Assembly (NCBI RefSeq): GCF_027366395.1 | Contig: NZ_CP114771.1 | Coordinates: forward strand, 558,001 to 622,000 | From: Endozoicomonas sp. GU-1 | Lineage (GTDB): Bacteria > Pseudomonadota > Gammaproteobacteria > Pseudomonadales > Endozoicomonadaceae | Reading direction: 5' to 3' | Length of the DNA stretch: 64,000 nt | Part shown: positions 30,023 through 39,147 of the stretch, in pieces | Layout of the letters: each line of letters opens with the position of its first letter | Position numbering within the stretch: position 1 is the first letter of the stretch | Program-made: the position numbers and the translations under genes | Notes under the pieces: generated by a model | Database searches by the model: none | Seen by the model: the letters and a program-made list of their open reading frames with translations, nothing else | Told to the model about the DNA's origin: nothing

Positions 30023-30088
30023 ATGTCTATCAAACCACGTGGTTGGGGATACTCATCTACTCCTTGCCACCCTTTCGTTATTGCCAAA

Positions 30089-32959
30089 TCATGATACAGA
30101 ATGACCCTGTGGCCCGATGCCTGCCCTGGTCTTTAGCCGGTCAATATATAATTTCATTGAATCCTGATTCCGAAGCATGTTGGCCGGGATTTCAATGACT
30201 TCAAATCCTGATTTTTTCAGCAGAGCGATTTTCAGCAGAGTCGAACCATTCCTGGTTTGGAAATCAGCACTTGCGTAATGAGATGGTCCCTGAATTTCAA
30301 TCACCATGTTGTGATCTGGCAGTAGCAGGTCAACCGGAGGCAACAAGTTCAGACACTTTTCTTCTTCAATCTTTAAAGAGGGCATGCATGATTGGAGTTG
30401 ATGACGGAAATTGGATTGAGGTATTGAAATGGTTGTCTGGTAATGGGGGATGACCGGACACGTCCTGCCAAGCCAGCTTGCGGCCATGGCCATGATGGAT
30501 TGATCCTCTTCATTGTCGGGGGAGGTATTGCCCAGGCGAGTAAACAGGTCATCCATGAGTTTTTCAAGTACATCATTTTTATTGGCAGTGGCGAGAGACA
30601 ACCTGGCGCAGCATACCATGACGCCCCAGAGAGACATCAATAGGGTTTGCTGAGAGAGCCGGGGAGTTTCACGGATTTGGTAGACAAGCAATTCGCACGT
30701 GGTGGTAAACTCGTTCAGCTCAATGAGTTCACCCAGTTTTGCGATGGCCCACAGCAGGTTGGCGATACCCTGAGGATTAAACTGGTCCTTCAGTGCGTTC
30801 ACGTGGGGCAACAGCGCAGCCACGGCCTCGTTGAACTCTGGTGTCTGGTCCTGTCTGGTGTCCACCAGTTTTGCCATGGCCCAGAGCAGGTTGGTAATAC
30901 CCTGAGCATTAAATTGGCCTTTCTGCGCCTTCACATGAGGCAACAGCACGACCACAGCCTGGTTAAACTCCGGTGTTCGCTCCAGCCCGTTGTCCACCAG
31001 TTTCGCCATGGCCCACAGCAGGTTGGCGATACCCTGAGGATTAAATTGGTCCTTCAGTGCGTTCACGTGGGGCAACAGCGTAGCCACGGCCTCGTTGAAC
31101 TCTGGTGTCTGGTCCTGTCTGGTGTCCACCAGTTTCGCCATGGCCCACAGCAGGTTGGCGATATGCTGAGGTATAAATTGGTCTTTAAGTGCGTTTACCA
31201 TGGGCAACAGCACGGCCACAGCCTCGTAGAGCCCTGATGTTTGCTCCAGCCCTTTGTCCACCAGTTTCGCCATGGCCCACAGCAGGTTGGCGATATGCTG
31301 AGGAATAAATTGGTCTTTCTGTGCCCTCGCGCGGGGCAACAGCGCGTTCACGGCTTCGTTGAGTTCTGGTGTCCGCTCCAGCCCGTTGTCCGCCAGTTTC
31401 GCCATGGCCCACAGCAGGCTGGCTATATCCTGTGCATTACATTGGTTTTTCCGGGCGTTCACATAAGGCAACAGCGCAGTCACTGCCTCGTTGAAACCTG
31501 GTGTCGATTTCTGCCCGTTGTCCACCAGTTTCGCTATGGCCCAGAGCAGGTTGGCGATTTCCTGTGGTTTAAATTGTGCTTTCTGTGTGCTTGCGTAAGG
31601 CAATAGCGCGGCCATGGCCTCGTTGAACTCTGGCGTCTGTTCCTGGCCGTTGTCCACCAGTTTTGCCATGGACCACAGCAACTGAGCGATTTCCTGAGGT
31701 TTAAATTGAGCTTTCTGTGCGTTCACTTGGGGCAGCAGCCCGACCACGGCCTCATTGAACTCTGTTGTCCGCTCCTGCCCGGTGTCCAGCAGTTTAGCCG
31801 TGGCCCACAGCAGGTTGGCGATACCCTGAGGTGTAAAGTGAGTTTTCTGTGCGTTCACCAGGATCAACAGTGCGGCCACGGCTTCTTTGAGTTCTGGTGT
31901 CCGCTCCTGTCCGTTGTCCGCCAGTTTCGCCATGGCCCACAGCAGGTTGGCGATTTCCTGAGGTTTAAAGTTGTTTTTCTGGGCGTTCATCTGGGGCAAC
32001 AACACGGCCACGGCCTCTTTGAACCCAGGTATCCAGTTCTGCCCGCTGTCCACCAGTTTCGCCATGGCCCACAGCAGGTTGGCGATACCCTGTGGTCTAA
32101 AGTTGGCTTTCTGTGCGTTCACCAGGAGCAACAGTGCGACCACGGCCTCTTTCAGTTCTGGTGTCTGCTCCTGCCCGTTGTTCACCAGTTTCGCCATGGC
32201 CCACAGCAGGTTGGCGATTTCCTGTGGTTTAAAATCAGCTTTCTGTCCATTCACGTGGGGCAACAGCGCAGCCACGGCCTCTTTGAGCCCTGGTGTCCGC
32301 TCGTGCCCGTTGTCCACCTGCTTTGCCATGGCCCACAGCAGGTTGACGATGCCCCTGGCATCGATATCCCAGGCTTGAGGTTTTTGGTTGCACTTGAACG
32401 TTATTGCATCAAATAGCGCCGACAATAAAGCAGCTTGAGTGAGCTTAACACGCTGATCCACGGGCTTATGAGGGATAAAAACACCCGCTGAAGTAAATGA
32501 ATGAAATGTTGTCGTCAGGCTTCGCCAATTCCAGCTCCGTGTTGCAGTAAAATTTTGCAGCAAACGCATCAGCTGACTTTGTTCTATTCGATTTAACGGT
32601 CTATTAGCCGCTAACGTGTATTTTTTAATTGAGCTGGCATAATGACCGTGATATCTCCCATCATATTCAGGACCGAAACGATTCGATTTATTCACCAGAG
32701 TATTGATTGTTTCTTTTTTTATGAGGGAATTAAAATCCTGAGCAAGGTTTACTGAACGGCGCAGTAGATTTTGAGGAGGGCGTGTGCCAGGAGAGTGGTA
32801 AAATGCATTACGTCCCTGGCGTGGGGGATGATCCCACTGTCGGACTGTACACTCGCTATATCGTCCACGCCTGGCAGAAGCGGCATGGTTATCCGGATGG
32901 TTGTCATCACTACCTGATTTTGCGTATTGACCACTGATATCAGCAGAGGTTCTATGCAT
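30089..32959 (-). CDS. OPR-like repeat/RAP domain protein, copy 11 (956 aa, 12 repeats), apparent chimera
   Basis: Twelve repeats after an N-terminal region two residues shorter than usual (HPPRQGRNAF). The N-terminal half (SLTTTFHSFTSAGVFIPHKP, VDQRVKLTQAALLSALFDAI) is closest to copy 13. From repeat 9 on (DKGLEQTSGLYEAVAVLLP), through cap, linker (LSLATANKNDVLEKLMDDL) and RAP (from about 870), it is nearly the same as copy 10 and also lacks a basic tail (GPQGHSVS end). Repeats 10 and 12 (both VDTRQDQTPEF) are nearly identical with a different repeat between, so a two-repeat unit was duplicated. Recombination between a copy 10-like and a copy 13-like gene explains this best. Confidence 0.9.
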   Translation of the reverse strand: MHRTSADISGQYAKSGSDDNHPDNHAASARRGRYSECTVRQWDHPPRQGRNAFYHSPGTRPPQNLLRRSVNLAQDFNSLIKKETINTLVNKSNRFGPEYDGRYHGHYASSIKKYTLAANRPLNRIEQSQLMRLLQNFTATRSWNWRSLTTTFHSFTSAGVFIPHKPVDQRVKLTQAALLSALFDAITFKCNQKPQAWDIDARGIVNLLWAMAKQVDNGHERTPGLKEAVAALLPHVNGQKADFKPQEIANLLWAMAKLVNNGQEQTPELKEAVVALLLLVNAQKANFRPQGIANLLWAMAKLVDSGQNWIPGFKEAVAVLLPQMNAQKNNFKPQEIANLLWAMAKLADNGQERTPELKEAVAALLILVNAQKTHFTPQGIANLLWATAKLLDTGQERTTEFNEAVVGLLPQVNAQKAQFKPQEIAQLLWSMAKLVDNGQEQTPEFNEAMAALLPYASTQKAQFKPQEIANLLWAIAKLVDNGQKSTPGFNEAVTALLPYVNARKNQCNAQDIASLLWAMAKLADNGLERTPELNEAVNALLPRARAQKDQFIPQHIANLLWAMAKLVDKGLEQTSGLYEAVAVLLPMVNALKDQFIPQHIANLLWAMAKLVDTRQDQTPEFNEAVATLLPHVNALKDQFNPQGIANLLWAMAKLVDNGLERTPEFNQAVVVLLPHVKAQKGQFNAQGITNLLWAMAKLVDTRQDQTPEFNEAVAALLPHVNALKDQFNPQGIANLLWAIAKLGELIELNEFTTTCELLVYQIRETPRLSQQTLLMSLWGVMVCCARLSLATANKNDVLEKLMDDLFTRLGNTSPDNEEDQSIMAMAASWLGRTCPVIPHYQTTISIPQSNFRHQLQSCMPSLKIEEEKCLNLLPPVDLLLPDHNMVIEIQGPSHYASADFQTRNGSTLLKIALLKKSGFEVIEIPANMLRNQDSMKLYIDRLKTRAGIGPQGHSVS
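30768..31154 (-). repeat. Two-repeat (264 bp) duplication, copy 11 repeats 10-12
   Basis: The stretch beginning ccctgaggattaaa at 30768 recurs at 31032, exactly two repeat lengths away, and includes the rare VDTRQDQTPEF segment in both copies. Confidence 0.8.
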
Positions 32960-33031
32960 AATTATATTTCATTAATTCATGACAATATAAAAAGCAGACT
33001 GCGGTTCTGTTCAGAAGTTCATTTTGCTGAA
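32960..33031 (-). promoter_or_regulatory. Conserved leader of copy 11, containing copy 12's stop
   Basis: The palindrome has one changed arm base (gcagactgcgg, as in copy 1). The distal ttcagcaaaatga supplies the last codons and TGA (33019-33021) of copy 12. Confidence 0.55.
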
Positions 33032-35658
33032 ATGTTTATGAGTTTTTTTCTTTTCTTTTTTCTATTTTTTGGTTTGTCTGTTTGCTTTTCTAAATGTTCC
33101 CCGGCGGCTAAGCAACGTTGATCTGAGGATTGACACTCTTTGACGGCGCTAACGTTTGTCTTATCTACGCACCCGATTGTAACTGATGCACTGCCATGGC
33201 CCTGTGGTGGAATGGCCACCCTGGTCTTTATTTGATCAATAATTACATCCGGTTTCCAAAGCTGGTTAACCGGGATTTCAATGACCTCAAATCCTGCTTT
33301 TTGCAACAGTGCGATTTTCAGCAGAGTCGACCCATTCCTGGTTTTGAAATCACCATTCACGTAATGAAACTTTCCCTGTATTTCAATCACCATGTTGTGA
33401 TCTGGCAGTATCAGGTCAACCGGCGGTAATGAGTTCAGGCTCTTTTCTTCTTCAATCTGCAAAGATGGAATGCAGGATTGGAGCTGATTGCGAAAGTCGG
33501 ATTGATGTTTTGATATGAGAATCTCGTAATGGGGGACGACCGGAGACGCTCTCCCAAGCCAACTTGCGGCCATGGCAATGATGGTTTGTTCCTCTTCATT
33601 ATCCGGGGATGATTTTTCCAGACGGGTAAACAGGTCAACTATGTGCTTTTCAAGCACGTTATTTTTATTGGCATTGGAGACCATGAACAGCCTGGCACAG
33701 CATACCATGACTCCCCAGAGAGATATCAATATCCCTTGCTGAGAGAGCTGCGGGTTTTCACTGATTTTGTAGACCAGCGATTCGAACGTAGAGGTAACTG
33801 CGTTCAGCTCAATGAGCTCACCCAGTTTCGCCATGGCCCACAGCAGGTTGGTGATTTCCTGTGGTTTAAAATTAGCTTTCTGTGCGTTCACGTGGGGCAA
33901 CAGCATGGTCACGACCCGGTTGAGCTCTGGCACCTGTTCTTGCCCGTTGTCACCCAGTTTCGCCATGGCCCACAGCAGGTTAGCGATTTCCTGTGGAATA
34001 AACTGGTGTTTCTGAGCAGTCACGTGGGGTAACAGCGCGGCAACGGCTTCGTTGAGTTCTGGTGTCTGCTCCTGCTCGTTGTCCACCAGTTTCGCCATGG
34101 TCCACAGCAGGTTGACGGTATTCTGGGAATTAAATTGGTATTTCTGTCTGTTCACGAAGGGCAACAGCGCGGCCACGGCCTGTTTGAGTCCTGGTGTCTG
34201 CTCCAGCCCGTGGTCCACCAGTTTCGCCATGGCCCACAGCAGGTTGGCGATACCTTGTGGATTAAAGTTAGCTTGCTGTGCGTTCACCTGGGGCAACAGG
34301 GCGTCCACGGCTTCTTTGAGATTTGGTGTCTGCTCGTGACCGTTGTCCAGCAGTTTCGCCATGGCCCAGAGCTGGTTGGCGATGCCCTGTGGTTTAAAGT
34401 TTGTTTTCTGTGCGTTCACCTGGGACAACAGAGCGTCCACGGCTTCTTTGAGATTTGGTGTCTGCTCGTGACCGTTGTCCAGCAGTTTCGCCATGGCCCA
34501 GAGCTGGTTGGCGATGCCCTGTGGTTTAAAGTTGGCTTTCTGTGCGTTCACGTGGGGCAATAGCGCGGTCACGGCCTCGTTGAGCCCTGGTGTCCACTCC
34601 TGTCCGTTGTCCACCAGTTTTGCCATGGCCCACAGCAGGTTGGCGATACCCTGTGGTTTAAAGTGAGCCTGCTGTGCGTTCACGAGGGGCAACAGCGCGG
34701 CCACGGCCTCGTTGAGCGCTGGTGTCCGCTCCTTCCCGTTGTCCATCAGTTTCGCCATGGCCCACAGCAGGTTGGTGATACCCTGGGCATTAAATTGGTC
34801 TTTCTGTGCGTTCACGCGGGGCAACAGCGCGGCTATGGCCTCGTTGAGCGCGGGTGTCTGCTCCCGCCAGTTGTCCATCAGTTTCGCCATGACCCACAGC
34901 AGGTTGGTGATATTCTGAGGAATAAATTGGTCTTTATATGCGCTCACCTGGGGTAACAGCGCGGCCACGGCCTCTTTGAGTCCTGGTGTCCGCTCCAGCC
35001 CGTTGTCCACCAGTTTCGCCATGGCCCACAGCAGGTTGGCAATTGCCCGGGCTTCAATATCCATGGCTTGAGGTTTTTGGTTGCAATTGAATATGATTGC
35101 ATCAAGTAACGTTGATAATAAGGCAGCTTGAGTAAGCTTAACACTCTGATCTATGGGGGTATGAGGGGTAAAAACGCCCGCTGAAGTCAGTGAATGAAGT
35201 GTTGACGTCAGGCTTCGCCAATTCCAACTCGGTGTTGCGGTGAAATTTTGCAGCAAATGTATCAGCTGGCTTTGTTCAGTCCTGTTTAACGGTCTTTCAG
35301 CAGCTAACGTGTAGTTTTTAATTGAAATGGCATATTGCCCGTGATTTCTTCCATCATAACGATGGCCGAAATGATAGGATTTATTCACCAGATCATCCAT
35401 TATTTCTGGTTTAATAAGCGCATTAAAATCTTGTGCAGGGTTTACTGAACGGTACTGTAGATGTTGACCAGGGCATACGTCAGAAGAACGGTAAAAGTCA
35501 TTACGCCCCGGGTTTGTGCGGGGAGGATTATGCCACTGTCTGACTGAACAATGTCCATATCGACCACGCTTTGAACAATCGGCATGATCATTCGGCTGGT
35601 TATAATCATTAGCCGATCTTGCGTATTTATCACTGATGCCAGCAGAGCTTCTGTCCAT
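33019..35658 (-). CDS. OPR-like repeat/RAP domain protein, copy 12 (879 aa, 9 repeats)
   Basis: Nine repeats (about 205-600). Repeats 5 and 6 are near-identical (GIANQLWAMAKLLDNGHEQT followed by PNLKEAVDALL), a recent 132 bp duplication. RAP starts near 741 with two small departures: VDLILP, and IEIQGKFHY, where lysine replaces the usual Pro after QG. The tail is basic (KPKNRKKKRKK) and ends LINISAK. The last residues and the TGA come from the leader of copy 11 (ttcagcaaaatga read through), leaving just 59 bp to copy 11's ATG. The N-terminus is MDRSSAGISDKYARSANDYN. Confidence 0.9.
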   Translation of the reverse strand: MDRSSAGISDKYARSANDYNQPNDHADCSKRGRYGHCSVRQWHNPPRTNPGRNDFYRSSDVCPGQHLQYRSVNPAQDFNALIKPEIMDDLVNKSYHFGHRYDGRNHGQYAISIKNYTLAAERPLNRTEQSQLIHLLQNFTATPSWNWRSLTSTLHSLTSAGVFTPHTPIDQSVKLTQAALLSTLLDAIIFNCNQKPQAMDIEARAIANLLWAMAKLVDNGLERTPGLKEAVAALLPQVSAYKDQFIPQNITNLLWVMAKLMDNWREQTPALNEAIAALLPRVNAQKDQFNAQGITNLLWAMAKLMDNGKERTPALNEAVAALLPLVNAQQAHFKPQGIANLLWAMAKLVDNGQEWTPGLNEAVTALLPHVNAQKANFKPQGIANQLWAMAKLLDNGHEQTPNLKEAVDALLSQVNAQKTNFKPQGIANQLWAMAKLLDNGHEQTPNLKEAVDALLPQVNAQQANFNPQGIANLLWAMAKLVDHGLEQTPGLKQAVAALLPFVNRQKYQFNSQNTVNLLWTMAKLVDNEQEQTPELNEAVAALLPHVTAQKHQFIPQEIANLLWAMAKLGDNGQEQVPELNRVVTMLLPHVNAQKANFKPQEITNLLWAMAKLGELIELNAVTSTFESLVYKISENPQLSQQGILISLWGVMVCCARLFMVSNANKNNVLEKHIVDLFTRLEKSSPDNEEEQTIIAMAASWLGRASPVVPHYEILISKHQSDFRNQLQSCIPSLQIEEEKSLNSLPPVDLILPDHNMVIEIQGKFHYVNGDFKTRNGSTLLKIALLQKAGFEVIEIPVNQLWKPDVIIDQIKTRVAIPPQGHGSASVTIGCVDKTNVSAVKECQSSDQRCLAAGEHLEKQTDKPKNRKKKRKKLINISAK
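34281..34544 (-). repeat. Recent 132 bp duplication, copy 12 repeats 5/6
   Basis: gcgtccacggcttctttgag at 34301 and again at 34433, with identical sequence on through gagctggttggcgatgccct. Both encode the NQLW core and the unusual HEQTPNLKEAVDALL. Confidence 0.85.
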
Positions 35659-35730
35659 AATTATATTTCATTAATTCATGAAAATATAAGAAGCAGACTG
35701 CTGTGCAGTTCAGAAGTTCATTTTGCTTAA
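35659..35730 (-). promoter_or_regulatory. Conserved leader of copy 12
   Basis: The second inverted repeat is of the tgcagttcagaag type (plus strand), shared with copy 14. TATATT is kept, with one A-run base changed (ataagaagcag). Confidence 0.55.
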
Positions 35731-35750
35731 GTGTTTATAAATTGAAGCAG

Positions 35751-38700
35751 TTATTGGCTTTTTTTCTTCCTTTTTCCGGGTTTGCCTGTTTGTTTTTCTA
35801 AATGTGCTTCGGCGGTTAAGTAATGCTGATCAGAGGATTGCCACCCGCTGTTAAGTGATGCACAGCCATGATCCTGTGGCGGGATGGCTACCCTGGTCTT
35901 TATTTGATCAACATATCGTTTTATTGAACCCGGTCGCCAAAGCGTGTTCGTCGGGATTTCAAAGACCTCAAATCCTGCTTTTTGCAGCAGTGCGATTTTT
36001 AGCAGAGTCGACCCATTGCGGGTTTTGAAATCACCACTCACGTAATGAAACGGTCCCTGAACTTCAATCACAATGTTGTGGTCTGGCAGTAGCAAATCGA
36101 CAGGAGGTAATGAACACAGACTCTTTTCTTCTTCAATCTTTAATGATGGAATGCATGATTGGAGTTGATCTCGGACGACGCTTTGAGGTTTTGAAATGAT
36201 TGCCTGGTAATGGGGGGTGACCGGACACGCTTTGCCAAGCCAACTGGCGGCCATGGCAATGGTGCATTGATTCTCTTCATTATTCGGGGAGGTATTTTTC
36301 AGGCGAGTAAACAGGTCATCCATGTGCTGTTCAAGCACGTTATTTTTAGCATGGGAGTCTAGAAACAGCCTGGCACAGCACACCATGACTCCCCAGAGAG
36401 ACATCCATATCTCTTGCGCAGAGAGCTGAGGGTTGGTACTGATTCGGTGGACAAAAGATTCAAAGGTAGAGGTCACCACACCCAGCTCAACGAACTCACC
36501 CAGTTTTGCCATGGCCCACAGCAGGTTGGCGATACCCTGGGCATTAAATTGTTCTTTCTGTGCATTCATTTGGGCAAACAGCGCCGCCAGGGCCGCTTTG
36601 AGCTCTGGTGTCTGCTCCAGTCCGTTGTCCACCAGTTTGGTCATGGCCCACAGCAGGTTGGTGATACCCTGGGCACTGAATTGGTCTTTCTGTGCGTTTA
36701 CGCAGGGCAGCAGAGCGGCAACCGCCCCGTTGAGCCCCGGGAGCCACTCTTGCCTGCCGTCTATCAGTTTCGCCATGGCCCACAGCAGGTTGGCGATATG
36801 CTGAGGGACAAATTGGTCTCTCTGCGCATTCACGTTGGGTAACAGCGCGGTCATGGCCTCTTTGAGTTCTGGTGTCTGCTCCAGTCCGTTGTCCACCAGT
36901 TTCGCCATGGCCCACAGCAGGTTGGCGATATGCTGAGGAATAAATTGGTCTTTCTGTGCGTTAACGCAGGGCAACAGTGCGGCCACGGCCTGGTTGAGCC
37001 TTGCTGTCCACTCCAGCCCGTTGTCCACCAGTTTCGCCATGGCCCACAGCAGGTTGGCGATTTCCTGGGCCTTAAATTGGTCTTTCTTTACGTTCACGTG
37101 TGGCAACAGCGCGGCCATGGTCTCGTTGATTTCCGGGGTCCGTTCCTGCCCGTTATCCACCAGTTTCGCCATGGCCCACAGCAGGTTGGTAATACTCTGT
37201 GGGTTAAAGTTAGCTGCCTGTGCGTTCACATGGGGTAACAGCCTGGCCACGACTTCTTTGAACTCTGGCGTCAGCTCCAGCCCGTTGTCCACCAGTTTCG
37301 CCATGGCCCACAGCAGGTTGGCAATAGCCTGTAGGGTAAAGTTAGCCTTCTGTGCGTTCACGTGGGGCAACAGCCTGGCTACCGCTTTTTTGAGGTCTGG
37401 TGTCCACTCCAGTCCGTTGTCCACCAGTTTCGCCACGGCCCACAGCAGGTTGGTTATTTCCTGTGGTTTACTGTTAGCTTTTTGTGCGACCACTTGGGGC
37501 AACAGCACGGCCAGGGCCTCTTTGAACTCTGCTGTCCGCTCCAGCCCGTTGTCCACCAGTTTCGCTATGGCCCAGAGCAGGTTGGCGATTTCCTGTGGAT
37601 TGTTAGCCTTTGCGTTCACGTGGTGCAACAGCCCGGCCACGGCTCTGTTAAGTTCTGGTGTTCGCTCCAGCCCGTTGTCCACCAGTTTCGCCATGGCCCA
37701 CAGCACGTTGGCGATACCCTGGGGATTGAACTGGTCTTTATGTACGTTTACCTGGGGCAATAGCGTGGCCAGGGTTTCTTTGAGCTCTGGCGTCTGCTCC
37801 TGTCCGTTAACCACCAGTTTCGCCATGGCCCACAGCAGGTTGGCGATATCCTGGGCATTAAATTGGTCTTGCTGCGCGTTGACGTGTGGCAGCAGCTCGG
37901 CCACGGCTTCGCTGAGCCCGGGTGTCTGCTCCTGCCCATTGACCACGAATTTAGCCATGGCCCACAGCAGGTTAGTGATTTCCTGTGGATTAAAGCTGAC
38001 TTTTTGTACGCTCACGTGGGGCAGCAGCGCAACCAGAGCCTCTTTGAGCCCAGGTATCCACTCCTGCCCGTTGTCCACCAGTTTCGCCATGGCCCACAGC
38101 AGGTTAGCGATATGCTGAGGATTAAATTGGTCTTTCTGTGTTTTCACGTGGGGCAACAGTACAACCACGGCCTTTTTGAGCCCGGGTGTCTGTTCTTGCC
38201 CGTTGCTCACCAGTTTCACCATGGCCCACAGCAGATTAGCGATATGCTGAGGAACAAGTTGCTCTTTCTGTGTGTTTGCGTGGGGCAAAAGGGCGGCCAC
38301 AGCCTTTTTGAACTTTGGTGTCCGTTCCAGCCCGTTGTCCACCAGTTTTGCCATGGCCCACAGCAGGTTGACGATTCCCCGGGCATCGATATCCCTGGCT
38401 TGAGGTTTGTGGTTGCACTTGAACGTTATTGCATCAAATAGCATGGACAATAAAGCAGCTTGGGTGAGCTTAACACGCTGATCCACGGGCTTATGAGGGG
38501 TAAAAACACCCGCTGAAGTTAATGAGTGAAATGTTGTCGTCAGGCTTCGCCAATTCCAGCTCCGTGTGACTGTGAAATTTTGCAGAAAATGCATCAGCTG
38601 GCTTTGTTCAGCTCGATTTAACGGTCTTTTAGACGCGGACGTGTATTTTTTAATTGAACTGGCATATAGACCGTGATCTCTTCCATCATAGCGATGACCG

Positions 38701-38990
38701 AAATGATCCGATTTACTCAGCAGATCATCCATTATTTCTGGTTTGATGAGTGCGTTAAAATTTTGAGCAGGGTTAATTGAACGGCGCTGTAGATATTGAG
38801 AAGGGCGTGCGTCAGAAGAACGGTAAAATGCCGTACGCCCCGGATTATTGCGTGGGCTATCATCCCACTGCCTGACCGTGGCCTGTCGGTATCGTCCACG
38901 CCTCGAAGTAGCAGCACGGCCACCCGGTCGGTTATGATTATTATCTGATTTTGCGTATTGACCACTGATACCGGCTGAGCTTCCGTCCAT
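35751..38990 (-). CDS. OPR-like repeat/RAP domain protein, copy 13 (1079 aa, 14 repeats)
   Basis: Fourteen repeats (about 205-817). The loop after repeat 6 is shortened by three residues (NAKANNPQ), giving a 41-residue repeat. The cap differs from the group (GEFVELG). The N-terminus MDGSSAGISGQYAKSDNNHN and RRGRYRQATVRQWDDSP define the copy 13-17 group. RAP starts near 958 (VDLLLPDHNIVIEVQGPFHYVSGDF, KAGFEVFEIPTNTL). The tail SDQHYLTAEAHLEKQTGKPG ends in RKKKSQ. Copy 12 follows after 92 bp. Confidence 0.9.
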   Translation of the reverse strand: MDGSSAGISGQYAKSDNNHNRPGGRAATSRRGRYRQATVRQWDDSPRNNPGRTAFYRSSDARPSQYLQRRSINPAQNFNALIKPEIMDDLLSKSDHFGHRYDGRDHGLYASSIKKYTSASKRPLNRAEQSQLMHFLQNFTVTRSWNWRSLTTTFHSLTSAGVFTPHKPVDQRVKLTQAALLSMLFDAITFKCNHKPQARDIDARGIVNLLWAMAKLVDNGLERTPKFKKAVAALLPHANTQKEQLVPQHIANLLWAMVKLVSNGQEQTPGLKKAVVVLLPHVKTQKDQFNPQHIANLLWAMAKLVDNGQEWIPGLKEALVALLPHVSVQKVSFNPQEITNLLWAMAKFVVNGQEQTPGLSEAVAELLPHVNAQQDQFNAQDIANLLWAMAKLVVNGQEQTPELKETLATLLPQVNVHKDQFNPQGIANVLWAMAKLVDNGLERTPELNRAVAGLLHHVNAKANNPQEIANLLWAIAKLVDNGLERTAEFKEALAVLLPQVVAQKANSKPQEITNLLWAVAKLVDNGLEWTPDLKKAVARLLPHVNAQKANFTLQAIANLLWAMAKLVDNGLELTPEFKEVVARLLPHVNAQAANFNPQSITNLLWAMAKLVDNGQERTPEINETMAALLPHVNVKKDQFKAQEIANLLWAMAKLVDNGLEWTARLNQAVAALLPCVNAQKDQFIPQHIANLLWAMAKLVDNGLEQTPELKEAMTALLPNVNAQRDQFVPQHIANLLWAMAKLIDGRQEWLPGLNGAVAALLPCVNAQKDQFSAQGITNLLWAMTKLVDNGLEQTPELKAALAALFAQMNAQKEQFNAQGIANLLWAMAKLGEFVELGVVTSTFESFVHRISTNPQLSAQEIWMSLWGVMVCCARLFLDSHAKNNVLEQHMDDLFTRLKNTSPNNEENQCTIAMAASWLGKACPVTPHYQAIISKPQSVVRDQLQSCIPSLKIEEEKSLCSLPPVDLLLPDHNIVIEVQGPFHYVSGDFKTRNGSTLLKIALLQKAGFEVFEIPTNTLWRPGSIKRYVDQIKTRVAIPPQDHGCASLNSGWQSSDQHYLTAEAHLEKQTGKPGKRKKKSQ

Positions 38991-39062
38991 AACTATATTT
39001 CATTAATGCATGAAAATATAAAAAGTAGACTGCTGTTCTGTTCAGAAGTTCATTTTACTGAA
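38991..39062 (-). promoter_or_regulatory. Conserved leader of copy 13
   Basis: aactatattt next to the ATG, atgcatg for ttcatg, and palindrome arm agtagactgctg. 39063-39147 is spacer. Confidence 0.55.
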
Positions 39063-39147
39063 GTGTCTATAAAACCGGGGCATTGGGGATACACATCTAT
39101 TTCTCATGCCACCAATCCGTTATTTTCAAATCATTTTGGCCAACGAC

